From contig CAYWFX010000008.1 in assembly GCA_964457945.1 (NCBI GenBank), positions 1 through 64,000 of the forward strand: a DNA stretch of 64,000 nucleotides, written 5' to 3'. The stretch is from PHAA01 sp964457945. GTDB lineage: Bacteria; Bacillota; Syntrophomonadia; Syntrophomonadales; Syntrophomonadaceae. Shown here piece after piece: positions 33,293 to 42,674 of the stretch. The number at the start of each line of letters is the position of its first letter. Position 1 is the stretch's first letter. Position numbers and translations under genes: made by a program. The notes under the pieces were generated by a model. That model saw only the letters and a program-made list of their open reading frames with translations, searched no databases and had not been told where the DNA came from.

Positions 33293-35518
33293 TTAAAGCC
33301 GTTTATAAAATGTTCGCATGATGATTTCTTCCTGCTGCTCACGGCTGAGCTTGATAAAATGTACGGCATAGCCGGAAACCCGTATGGTTAAGTCGGGATA
33401 CTTCTCCGGGTGATCCATGGCTTCTTTTAAGGTATCCAGGCTGACTGCATTAATGTTGATATGCTGACCTTCCTGAGCAAAATATCCATCCAGGAGGGCA
33501 GTTAGGTTGTGGAGCTGTTCGGATGCTGTGGTTCCTAAGGCGGAAGGGGCCACTGAAAAGGTGTAGGATATGCCGTCCATAGCATATTCGTAAGGGATTT
33601 TTGCCACGGAATTACAGGCAGCAATAGCCCCATTTTCCTCTCGTCCATGTAACGGGTTGGCTCCTGGAGCTAGAGGTTCTCCTCGCTTTCTGCCGTCCGG
33701 GGTAGTGCCGGTATGCTTGCCATAAACCACATTGGAGGTAATAGTGAGAACTGACAGGGTATGCCGGGCGTTCTTATAGGTGGGATATTTCCGTAATTTA
33801 CTGGTAAAGCTTCTAACTATATCTACCGCCAGCAGGTCTACCCGATCATCATCATTTCCGAATTTCGGGAAATCACCACTAACAACGAAGTCGTTAATAA
33901 TTCCCCGGTCATTTTTTACTGCTTGTACCCGTGCATATTTTATGGCGGAGAGCGAGTCAGCTACTACAGATAAACCGGCGATGCCAAATGCCATATAGCG
34001 GTTTAGGGAGCTATCATGCAAGGCCATTTCTATTTTTTCATATGCATAACGGTCGTGCATGTAATGGATTGCATTCATGGTGTTTACATATAGGGAACTG
34101 AGCCAGTCCATTTGTATATGAACACGGCGCATTACTTCATCGAAAATTAAGTATTCATCTTGATATATTGGCATCTCAAGTCCTACCTGATCCCCGGTAA
34201 TTTCATCACGTCCTCCATTGAGGGCATAGAGCAGGAGTTTAGCCAGATTGCATCGGGCGCCAAAAAACTGCATTTCTTTACCCATTCTCATGGCAGAAAC
34301 ACAGCAGGCAATTCCATAATCATCTCCAAAATACTGGCGCATAAGGTCGTCGTTTTCATACTGAATGGCGCTGGTTTTGATGGACATATCAGCACAGTAA
34401 TATTTGAAAGGGGTCGGCAGATTACTGGACCAGAGGACGGTTATATTCGGTTCGGGAGCTGGGCCCAGGTTTTCAAGGGTATGGAGGAAACGAAAGCTAG
34501 TTTTGCTAACCATAGGTCTGCCGTCTATACCTGCGCCACCTATAGATTCCGTAACCCAATTGGGGTCTCCGGCAAATAGACTGTTATACTCAGGTGTCCG
34601 CAGATGTCGCACCAAGCGTAACTTAATAACCAGATGGTCGATTAATTCCTGGGCTCGGATTTCAGTTAGCATTCCGGATTGTATATCTCTTTCAATGAAT
34701 ATGTCTAAAAAGGAGGAAGTCCTGCCTAAACTCATAGCGGCACCGTTTTGTTCCTTGATAGCAGCTAAGTAGGCGAAATACAGCCATTGTACTGCTTCCT
34801 GGGCATTGCAGGCGGGAAGAGAAATGTCGCAATTATAGGCGGCAGCCAATTTTTTTAGGTCTTGCAGGGCGATAATCTGATCGAAAAGCTCCTCTCGTAA
34901 TTGGATGCTATCTGACTGCATGGATTTTTCAAGCCCAGTTAGGTCTTTCTTTTTGCTTTCGATGAGAAAATCTACGCCGTATAGCGGCACCCTCCGGTAG
35001 TCACCGATTATCCTGCCCCTTCCATAGGAGTCGGGTAGTCCTGTAATGATACCTACCCGGCGGGCGGTTTTCATCTCTGGGGTATAGACACTAAAGACCC
35101 CGTCATTATGAGTACGCCGGTGAGTGGAGAAAAAATCTTTTAAGGTGGCATCCATCTCATAGCCGTATGCCTTACAGGCCTTGACAGTGGTGTTCAGGCC
35201 TCCATAAACATTAATTCCTCGCTTTAAGGGTTCATCGGTTTGCAGTCCAATGATTTTTTCCAAGTTCTTATCAATATATCCGGGTTTATGGCTCATAATT
35301 GTTATGGGAGTATGGGGGTCAACTTTCAAAACGCCCCCCTTATCATGCTCCTGGCGTAACAGATTCTGGCACTGGTCCCAGAGCTGGCAGGTGGTTGCGG
35401 TTGGTTCGGCCAGGAATAGATGATCACCATCATAGGGGGTATAATTCTTTTGAATGAAATCTCTAACATTGATCTCCTGCATCCAATGACCTGGGACAAA
35501 ACCTTTCCATGCTTCCAT
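33293..35518 (-). CDS. pflB: Pyruvate formate-lyase
   Basis: 741 residues from the ATG at 35518 with AAGGTGG ahead of it. Active-site Cys-Cys pair in GIACCVSAMRMGKEMQF. The glycyl-radical motif RVSGYAVHFIKL is near the C-terminus. The Cys-Cys pair, normal length and ends EIIMRTFYKRL mark a true pyruvate formate-lyase and not a glycerol/choline-type member. It converts pyruvate and CoA to acetyl-CoA and formate, and the latter can feed the formate dehydrogenase at the window start. Activase is at 11980, not adjacent. Confidence 0.94.
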   Translation of the reverse strand: MEAWKGFVPGHWMQEINVRDFIQKNYTPYDGDHLFLAEPTATTCQLWDQCQNLLRQEHDKGGVLKVDPHTPITIMSHKPGYIDKNLEKIIGLQTDEPLKRGINVYGGLNTTVKACKAYGYEMDATLKDFFSTHRRTHNDGVFSVYTPEMKTARRVGIITGLPDSYGRGRIIGDYRRVPLYGVDFLIESKKKDLTGLEKSMQSDSIQLREELFDQIIALQDLKKLAAAYNCDISLPACNAQEAVQWLYFAYLAAIKEQNGAAMSLGRTSSFLDIFIERDIQSGMLTEIRAQELIDHLVIKLRLVRHLRTPEYNSLFAGDPNWVTESIGGAGIDGRPMVSKTSFRFLHTLENLGPAPEPNITVLWSSNLPTPFKYYCADMSIKTSAIQYENDDLMRQYFGDDYGIACCVSAMRMGKEMQFFGARCNLAKLLLYALNGGRDEITGDQVGLEMPIYQDEYLIFDEVMRRVHIQMDWLSSLYVNTMNAIHYMHDRYAYEKIEMALHDSSLNRYMAFGIAGLSVVADSLSAIKYARVQAVKNDRGIINDFVVSGDFPKFGNDDDRVDLLAVDIVRSFTSKLRKYPTYKNARHTLSVLTITSNVVYGKHTGTTPDGRKRGEPLAPGANPLHGREENGAIAACNSVAKIPYEYAMDGISYTFSVAPSALGTTASEQLHNLTALLDGYFAQEGQHININAVSLDTLKEAMDHPEKYPDLTIRVSGYAVHFIKLSREQQEEIIMRTFYKRL

Positions 35519-35820
35519 AATGCATACCACCTTTTCATAAATATATTTATATTATTTGATAGAGAAGGGAGAATTAATCAAATAAGTTAGGTAAAGTATA
35601 TTGGGGCCGCTTCTTACCTTTGAGTCTTCAAATTGCAGCCATAAACTAACTTAGAGATTGCAGGGCTGCATTGCTGAAAAGATGTGATGCCTTGTGATAC
35701 ATTGATACAAAGCGGACTAATTGTACAGTGAATATTGTATACAATATGAATGCATACAAAAAACAATTTATCTGAGTTATAATTGATAAAAAATTAACGC
35801 AAAACAAGGAGGCAGTATTT
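35519..35820. promoter_or_regulatory. Divergent control region between pflB and the glutamate dehydrogenase gene
   Basis: 302 bases without a gene. ATATTGTATACAATAT (35732-35747) is a perfect 16-bp palindrome with the TTGTATACAA core typical of GntR-family operators. A TATAAT box lies at 35778-35783 upstream of the dehydrogenase gene. Confidence 0.6.
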
Positions 35821-37107
35821 ATGACACATGGTTCTTACAATCCCTACGAAAATGCCCAATCTCAATTTGATCGGGTAGCAGAAATTATTGGCCTTGATGA
35901 GGCAACCCGGGTATTACTTCGGCAACCCATGAAGGAGTATCATTTTACAATACCTGTACATATGGATGATGGAAGTACCAAGGTATTTAATGGCTACCGC
36001 ATGCAACATAATGATGCCAGAGGTCCAGCTAAAGGAGGCATCCGCTTTCATCCCCAGGAAACAGTTGATACTATAAGAGCTTTGTCTATGTGGATGACAT
36101 GGAAATGTGCAGTCGTTGATATTCCTCTGGGTGGAGGAAAAGGTGGAATAATATGTGATCCTCGTAATTTGACGGAAAATGAACAGGAAAGACTATGCCG
36201 GGGTTGGGTAAGACAACTGGCCAAAAATGTTGGTCCATTTATTGATGTACCGGCACCTGATATAATGACAAATGGAAAACATATGCTATGGATGCTTGAT
36301 GAATTTGAACTTATTCATGGTGGAAGGTTCCCGGGATTTATTACCGGAAAACCGGTTGGAATGGGTGGATCCTTAGGTAGAACCGAAGCTACCGGATATG
36401 GATTGATTTATACCGTACGTGAAGCATTAAAGAGCCTTGCAATGAGAATTGAGAATACATCTGCCAGTATTCAGGGATTTGGGAATGTTGCTCAATACGC
36501 AGCCAAGTTGTATCAAGAGCTGGGCGGCACCGTAGTGGCTGTTTCAAGCTGGGATAATACGGATAAGAAGGCTTATACCTTCCGTAAAAAGAGCGGTCTG
36601 GATATCCCTGCATTATTCAGCATAACTGATCCTTTCGGAAGCATAGACAAGAACAAGGCCGGTGACCTGGGCTGTGAGATTCTTCCAGAAGATGCCTGGA
36701 TCGAACAGGAGGTAGACATCCTAATACCGGCTGCTTTAGAAAACCAGATTACTTTAGAAAATGTGGGTAAAATAAGTAAACAGGTTTTATTAATTGCTGA
36801 AGGTGCTAACGGTCCTATTAATACGGAAGCGGACGAAATAATTAGAAAGAGCGGCATGTTTGTTATTCCTGATTTCCTGGCCAATGCAGGGGGAGTAACC
36901 TGCAGCTATTTTGAACAGGTTCAATCCAATGCTAACTACTATTGGGAAAAGGATGAGGTACTGCAAAAACTCGATGCCCAGATGACATCGGCATTTAAAG
37001 CAGTTAAGGAAACTGCTAAAAAACACGACTTGTATATGCGTGATGCAGCATACGTTATTTCCATAAATCGTGTAGCTCAAGCCGTTAAGATGCGTGGTTG
37101 GGTATAG
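35821..37107 (+). CDS. gdhA: Glutamate dehydrogenase (Glu/Leu/Phe/Val dehydrogenase family)
   Basis: 428 residues. Catalytic region GPAKGGIRFHP, CAVVDIPLGGGKGGI (catalytic Lys) and PAPDIMTN; Rossmann motif QGFGNVAQYAA in the second half. It interconverts glutamate and 2-oxoglutarate plus ammonium. AAGGAGG precedes the ATG. The cofactor cannot be decided. The next gene follows by 54 bases and may be cotranscribed. Confidence 0.93.
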   Translation: MTHGSYNPYENAQSQFDRVAEIIGLDEATRVLLRQPMKEYHFTIPVHMDDGSTKVFNGYRMQHNDARGPAKGGIRFHPQETVDTIRALSMWMTWKCAVVDIPLGGGKGGIICDPRNLTENEQERLCRGWVRQLAKNVGPFIDVPAPDIMTNGKHMLWMLDEFELIHGGRFPGFITGKPVGMGGSLGRTEATGYGLIYTVREALKSLAMRIENTSASIQGFGNVAQYAAKLYQELGGTVVAVSSWDNTDKKAYTFRKKSGLDIPALFSITDPFGSIDKNKAGDLGCEILPEDAWIEQEVDILIPAALENQITLENVGKISKQVLLIAEGANGPINTEADEIIRKSGMFVIPDFLANAGGVTCSYFEQVQSNANYYWEKDEVLQKLDAQMTSAFKAVKETAKKHDLYMRDAAYVISINRVAQAVKMRGWV

Positions 37108-37161
37108 AAGGAATTATTGGTTGTAAATCTATTGCTTTGGATGAATGGCAGGGTTTTGTAA

Positions 37162-40100
37162 ATGAATGATAGGGAATCGTCCAATGAATACTTGCTGGAT
37201 AACCTTAAAGAAAGAGCGAAAGAGCTAAATTGTCTCTACCAGGTAGATGAAATCTTAAATAATCAACGTTTGTCACTGCCTGAAATTTTCAGGGAATTAA
37301 CCCGTATAATACCTTCAGGATGGCAGTTTCCTGAGGTCTGTAAAGCCAGAATTGTGTATGATAACAATAGTTATCATACACCTGGTTTCCGCAGTTCGCA
37401 CTATTCAACAGTTGCCAACATAAAACGGGATGGCAAAGTGGTAGGACAAGTTGAGGTTGTCTATATAAGCGAGGTTATCAAGAGTGAGGAAGGCTACTTT
37501 CTTGAAAAGGAGCTGAAACTTATCAGGACTATTGCTGACCGCATTGGACACACCATTTTGCAGCGCTATATTGAACCAGTGTTGCGAGAATGGAATCTAT
37601 CTAAAGGTCAGCAGCCGTTCGAAGGCAGAGCTCCGATCAGTGAATGGAAGGTCATTGTTGACTTGGTGAGCAGAACGGATCGAAGTATGCTGCTGCATAT
37701 TTGCAGAAAGATGATAAATTATCTCTGTTTAAGTGGAATAAAAGAAGCAGAAGAAGTGCTATGGGATTTTGGCACTGATTCCAGGGATTTTTTCGAGCAG
37801 GGAGAGTTGAATTATCCAAGTGAAAAATTCCCCCTTGGTAATTTGGTCAGCATATGCGAAAAAACGTTTAGAATTGCTTCTAATCATCTAAGTGACGCCG
37901 AGATCTGGATAAGACTGAAGAACTGGATACAGGAAGAAAAGGCTTACCCCCTGATAAAGGCGGTCGAGCGTTTAGATGCATCGGTAAAGGAAATAGTAAA
38001 GGTAATTACGCGCTACAGTTATTCTATTGGGGATAGTAATATAAGCTATTCCCCGATGGGACACTGGCTCGTAGTAGCCTTAACCCGCCGCTTCCTCTCA
38101 GAAAAATTAGAATTTATCAACATCGCCCGACAACATATAGAGATCAGCGATTTTTATGATGTGGTTAGCCACTTGATTTTTCCCGAAGGAAGTCACGGTA
38201 AAATCGGAGGAAAAGGTGCGGGGCTGTTTATGGCTCAGCAGATACTAGCTAAGGCCAGTGAAGATATGCCGATCTTACAATCGGTTAAGGTGCCTAAAAC
38301 CTGGTATATCACCACCGATGAAATCAAGGAATTTTTGCATTATAACAACCTTGAGGAGTTAAATATACAAAAGTATAAGGAATTCTTTGAGATACGCATA
38401 GACTACCCTAATATAATTCAGCTTATGAAGAATTGTGAATTTCCTGAAGGAATTGTTAAAAGCCTTGCTATGGCACTGGATGACTTCGGAGACTGTCCCC
38501 TTATCGTAAGAAGTTCGAGCCTGCTTGAAGATCAGATGGGGGCTGCTTTTTCAGGTAAATATAAAAGTCTTTTTCTGGCTAATCAGGGGAGCAAGCAGCA
38601 ACGACTGGAAGCTCTTATGGATGCCATAGGTGAAGTGTATGCTTCGCTGTACAGCCCTGACTCCATTCAGTACCGCTCAGAGAGAGCATTGCTGGATTTT
38701 CAAGAAGAAATGGGGATAATGATACAGGAAGTTGTAGGAAACAGAGTAGGCCCATACTTTCTGCCACTATATGCCGGAGTAGCCTTTAGCAATAATGAAT
38801 TTCGCTGGTCGCCCAGGATTAAACGTGAAGATGGATTGATACGCTTGGTTATGGGATTGGGTACTCGTGCAGTTGATCGAGTGGGTGATGATTTTCCGGT
38901 ACTGGTATCACCCGGACAACCAGGCTTGAGGGTTAATACTATTCCTGAGGAGATTAAACGCTACTCGCCTAAAAAACTAGATGTAATTAACCTGGACAGA
39001 AATAGCTTTGAAACCATAGAGATATCAGCCCTGCTTAAAGAATATGGACACATGATTTCCAACGTGCAGCAAATCATTTCTATATATACACCGGAATATG
39101 TAAAAAAGCCGCTCGCTTTTGATATTGACTTTGAACAGGATGATTTGGTAGTTACATTTGATGGGCTTATTAAGGATACCTCATTTATTAAGCAAATAGA
39201 TATTATCCAGAGTATTCTCAAAGAAAAGCTGGGAACCCCGGTAGATATTGAATTTGCTTCCGATGGGGACAATTTCTATCTTTTGCAATGCCGACCCCAG
39301 AGTTTTAGCTCTGATACAACTCCCGCAGCTATTCCTAAGGATCTGTCGCCCCGGGATATAATATTCTCAGCCAGGCGCTACATATCTAACGGCACTATCC
39401 AAGATATTTCTCATATCGTTTATGTAGATCCGGAGGGTTATAATGGCCTGCATAAACTGGATGACCTGGCGAAAGTGGGAAAGGCCGTAGGCATGCTTAA
39501 TTATCTGCTCCCTAGAAAACGGTTTGTGCTGATGGGACCTGGGCGATGGGGAAGTCGCGGAGATATTAAGCTGGGAGTGCAGGTGAGTTATTCGGATATA
39601 AGTAATACGGCTGCACTTATTGAGATTGCTCGCAAGAAATCGAATTATGTACCGGAACTCTCTTTTGGTACACATTTTTTTCAGGATTTAGTAGAATCCA
39701 ATATTCGTTATCTGCCACTTTATCCAGATGATAAGGACATTATCTTTAATGAAATGTTTTTAAGAAGAACGGATAGTATTTTAGAACAAATATTACCTGA
39801 ATTCGGGTATCTGGAGGATGTAATCAGGGTAATAGACATACCCGCAACATGTCATGGAAATGTTCTAAAAATCTCCATGAATGCAGAGTTGGAAGAGGCA
39901 CTGGCTTATCTGGCCGCTCCTTCTGGTGAAACAACGCTTAGTTACAATGAAATAAGCAAAACTCCAAAAGCTTTTCAGACTGGTGAGTCCTATACGGATG
40001 ACCGGTTTTGGCGGTGGCGCTATTATATGGCTGAACGTATAGCGGAAAGACTGGATCTGGAGCATTTTGGAGTAAAGGGCTTTTATGTTATCGGAAGTAC

Positions 40101-40368
40101 AAATAACGGTACTGCCGGTCCAGGAAGTGACATTGATGTACTTATTCATTTTCATGGAAATCAGCAGCAGCATGAAGAATTGTTGCATTGGCTAAAGGGG
40201 TGGAGTCTATGCTTAGCCGAGATGAATTATCTTAAGACCGGTTATTCATCAGAGGGGCTGCTCGATGTCCATATAGTGACTGATGAAGATATAGCTAAAA
40301 AGACCTCATTTGCGATTAAAATTGGCGCCCTTACCGATCCCGCCCATCCTTTGAAATTGAAAACGTAG
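37162..40368 (+). CDS. Large PEP-synthase-like (PPDK N-terminal) protein with C-terminal nucleotidyltransferase domain
   Basis: 1068 residues. Residues about 10-140 look like a GAF-type sensor (LNCLYQVDEIL...GQVEVVYIS). About 340-720 is the ATP-binding part of PEP synthase/pyruvate phosphate dikinase: GGKGAGLFMAQQIL, PLIVRSSSLLEDQMGAAFSG, ending LLQCRPQS. There is no phospho-His domain and no PEP-binding barrel. About 725-910 is unassigned (MGPGRWGSRGDIKLG). About 955-1065 resembles a nucleotidyltransferase: YVIGSTNNGTAGPGSDIDVLI. A regulatory or ligase role using ATP is plausible. It follows gdhA on the same strand. Confidence 0.75.
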   Translation: MNDRESSNEYLLDNLKERAKELNCLYQVDEILNNQRLSLPEIFRELTRIIPSGWQFPEVCKARIVYDNNSYHTPGFRSSHYSTVANIKRDGKVVGQVEVVYISEVIKSEEGYFLEKELKLIRTIADRIGHTILQRYIEPVLREWNLSKGQQPFEGRAPISEWKVIVDLVSRTDRSMLLHICRKMINYLCLSGIKEAEEVLWDFGTDSRDFFEQGELNYPSEKFPLGNLVSICEKTFRIASNHLSDAEIWIRLKNWIQEEKAYPLIKAVERLDASVKEIVKVITRYSYSIGDSNISYSPMGHWLVVALTRRFLSEKLEFINIARQHIEISDFYDVVSHLIFPEGSHGKIGGKGAGLFMAQQILAKASEDMPILQSVKVPKTWYITTDEIKEFLHYNNLEELNIQKYKEFFEIRIDYPNIIQLMKNCEFPEGIVKSLAMALDDFGDCPLIVRSSSLLEDQMGAAFSGKYKSLFLANQGSKQQRLEALMDAIGEVYASLYSPDSIQYRSERALLDFQEEMGIMIQEVVGNRVGPYFLPLYAGVAFSNNEFRWSPRIKREDGLIRLVMGLGTRAVDRVGDDFPVLVSPGQPGLRVNTIPEEIKRYSPKKLDVINLDRNSFETIEISALLKEYGHMISNVQQIISIYTPEYVKKPLAFDIDFEQDDLVVTFDGLIKDTSFIKQIDIIQSILKEKLGTPVDIEFASDGDNFYLLQCRPQSFSSDTTPAAIPKDLSPRDIIFSARRYISNGTIQDISHIVYVDPEGYNGLHKLDDLAKVGKAVGMLNYLLPRKRFVLMGPGRWGSRGDIKLGVQVSYSDISNTAALIEIARKKSNYVPELSFGTHFFQDLVESNIRYLPLYPDDKDIIFNEMFLRRTDSILEQILPEFGYLEDVIRVIDIPATCHGNVLKISMNAELEEALAYLAAPSGETTLSYNEISKTPKAFQTGESYTDDRFWRWRYYMAERIAERLDLEHFGVKGFYVIGSTNNGTAGPGSDIDVLIHFHGNQQQHEELLHWLKGWSLCLAEMNYLKTGYSSEGLLDVHIVTDEDIAKKTSFAIKIGALTDPAHPLKLKT

Positions 40369-40683
40369 GTGCATCTCTATGTATTAAGCACTATACTAGG
40401 GAAAGGGCATAATTAATATGATAGACCTTCCTGTACCCGGCATTATAGCCGGGTTATCCATTTTTATCGGTGAGGTATCCTTGGCTGAACCATTTATGAA
40501 TTACGTAAGAGGATAGAGGTTATTTCCTGAGATGGGTGCTGAAACAGGTTCCGATGACAACCCTTTTCAGCACCCATAGCTTGCTTTACGGTCAGACTCC
40601 AAGTCATTGCAGGATGACCCTGATTGCTTAAAATGATAGAATGTTACCGTGCATAAAAATATAGAGTTATGGTTGGTGGACAA
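40369..40683. other. 315-base stretch with a long hairpin
   Basis: ATGGGTGCTGAAA (40532-40544) pairs perfectly with TTTCAGCACCCAT (40565-40577), probably ending the upstream gene although no T run follows. A 32-codon frame at 40418-40516 has only a distant GGAAAGG site and was not called. Confidence 0.55.
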
Positions 40684-42600
40684 ATGATCGTTTTTCAGGT
40701 TCAAAAAGTGAGTAAATCTTTTGCTGACAAAGAAGTGCTGCGAGAGGTCAGCCTGGCAGTTCAAGAAAAGGAACGGGTAGGGCTCGTAGGAGTCAATGGC
40801 TCAGGAAAAACTACCTTATTGCGATGTCTGACGGGCGCGTTACAGCCAGATTCGGGCGAGGTAATCCTGTCTTCCTCCTTGTCTCTGGGTTGCCTGGAGC
40901 AGATGAGCGATAACAGGCCGGGCATAACCGCATGGGATGCGGTTATGGAAAGTTTTATTCATCTTATAGAGAAACGACAGATGATGCATGAATTAGAAGA
41001 GAAGATGGGCGAGGGTGGATCAGGACTACCCAAGGTTATGGAACAATATGCAAGGATTAGCGAAGAATACGAGCGGGCTAACGGATATGCCTGTGAAAAT
41101 ACCGCCCGGCGAATTCTGACCGGGCTAGGTTTTGGAAGCGAGGAATTTCAACAGCCTCTGGCTACCTTCAGCGGAGGACAGAAGACCCGTTTGAATATGG
41201 GAAGGCTTTTGGCCCTGGCGCCGGATGTTCTGTTGCTGGATGAGCCTACCAATCATATGGATATGGATTCGGTGGAATGGTTGGAAGATTTTATAAAAAC
41301 ATATCCCGGAACCGTTCTGGTTGTTTCCCATGACCGGATGTTTTTAGACAGGGTTGCGACTCGCATAGCCGAACTACGACTGGGGGAGTTGAAATCCTAC
41401 TCGGGAAACTATAGCGCCTATGTGAAGAAAAAAGCTGAAGATGAGTTAGCGGAGCAGCGAGCCTATCAGAAGCAGCAGGTATATATCCATCAGACCGAAG
41501 AGTACATTAGGCGTTTCAAGGCGGGGATTAAATCCAAACAGGCCCGAGGACGTCAATCCCAGTTGGAACGGGTGGTGCGCATTGAGGCCCCCCAGCGGGA
41601 ACACAGTCTTGGCAAGCACGCTATTAAAATCAATCGTGCTAGCGGTAATGATGTGTTGACGGTGGATGGGCTGGCTAAATCATACCAGGGTCGGGCAGTG
41701 CTTAAAGATGTACAGGTGAGATTGAAGAAGGGCGACAAATTAGCTCTCATCGGACCGAATGGAGCTGGTAAAACCACCTTACTGAAAATAATAAGCGGGC
41801 AAATAGATGCTGATCAAGGAGAAATACATCTGGGGAGCCAGGTCGAGATGGCCTACTTTTCTCAGGAATATGAAGACCTGAACCCTAATCGCACCGTACT
41901 TGAGGAAATTTTATTTCATTATGACTTGACCCTGGAAGAGGCACGCACCATGCTGGGAGGCATGCTTTTCAGCGAGGACGATGTTTTCAAGCAGGTAGGG
42001 GATTTAAGCGGTGGTGAAACGGGACGGCTGGCTTTCTTGAAAATGATCCTGTCCGGAGCCAACTTTCTGCTTCTGGATGAGCCCACCAATCATCTGGATA
42101 TTGCCAGCTGTCAGGTAGTGGAAAAGATGTTGGCTGATTTTGATGGTACGGTTTTGGTGGTATCTCATGACCGCTATTTTATTGATCAGGTGGCTGACAG
42201 GGTGTTGGTTATCGATGACGGCCAAGTAGAATACTACTGGGGTAACTATAGTTATTACCAGGAGAAGAAACAGGAAAAGGCCAAGATTCTCCAAATAGAG
42301 AAGCGGGAAACGAAAGAAAAGGCCGCCCGCCCCGATTTGCAGGTACGCGAAGAAGAGAAAGAACGTAAAAGAGTCATCCGTAGTTTAACAAAAGAGCTGG
42401 GTGTTTTGGAAGCCAGTATAATCGAGGTGGAACAGAGGAAGGCTGAATTGGAGACCCTCATGTCCGACCCGAACACCTACAATGATGAAGTAAAAGCGCG
42501 TGATTATACAACGGAGTACCGGCAAGTGGAACAGATTCTGGAGGTTGCTTATGGAAGATGGGAAGGGTTGAACCAAGAACTGGAAGAAATAGGGCAATAG
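40684..42600 (+). CDS. ABC-F family ATPase (ribosome-associated type)
   Basis: 638 residues from the ATG at 40684. Two ABC domains in one chain, each with Walker A (GVNGSGKTT, GPNGAGKTT), signature (FSGGQKTRL, LSGGETGRL) and Walker B (VLLLDEPTNHMDMDS, LLLDEPTNHLDI). There is no membrane domain; a basic linker and a C-terminal coiled coil (KERKRVIRSLTKELGVLE...) fit the Uup/YdiF/EttA-type translation factors or ribosome-protection proteins. Confidence 0.93.
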   Translation: MIVFQVQKVSKSFADKEVLREVSLAVQEKERVGLVGVNGSGKTTLLRCLTGALQPDSGEVILSSSLSLGCLEQMSDNRPGITAWDAVMESFIHLIEKRQMMHELEEKMGEGGSGLPKVMEQYARISEEYERANGYACENTARRILTGLGFGSEEFQQPLATFSGGQKTRLNMGRLLALAPDVLLLDEPTNHMDMDSVEWLEDFIKTYPGTVLVVSHDRMFLDRVATRIAELRLGELKSYSGNYSAYVKKKAEDELAEQRAYQKQQVYIHQTEEYIRRFKAGIKSKQARGRQSQLERVVRIEAPQREHSLGKHAIKINRASGNDVLTVDGLAKSYQGRAVLKDVQVRLKKGDKLALIGPNGAGKTTLLKIISGQIDADQGEIHLGSQVEMAYFSQEYEDLNPNRTVLEEILFHYDLTLEEARTMLGGMLFSEDDVFKQVGDLSGGETGRLAFLKMILSGANFLLLDEPTNHLDIASCQVVEKMLADFDGTVLVVSHDRYFIDQVADRVLVIDDGQVEYYWGNYSYYQEKKQEKAKILQIEKRETKEKAARPDLQVREEEKERKRVIRSLTKELGVLEASIIEVEQRKAELETLMSDPNTYNDEVKARDYTTEYRQVEQILEVAYGRWEGLNQELEEIGQ

Positions 42601-42674
42601 GGACAGTTCTTTTGCCTGCGCACTTGTTTCAACCGGCAAGGAACCCATTTTTCAGTCCAGCTCTCTTCATCCCA

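Noticed and set aside
40418..40516. 32-codon frame after the PEP-synthase-like gene
   Set aside because: Poorly spaced ribosome binding site and no recognisable product.
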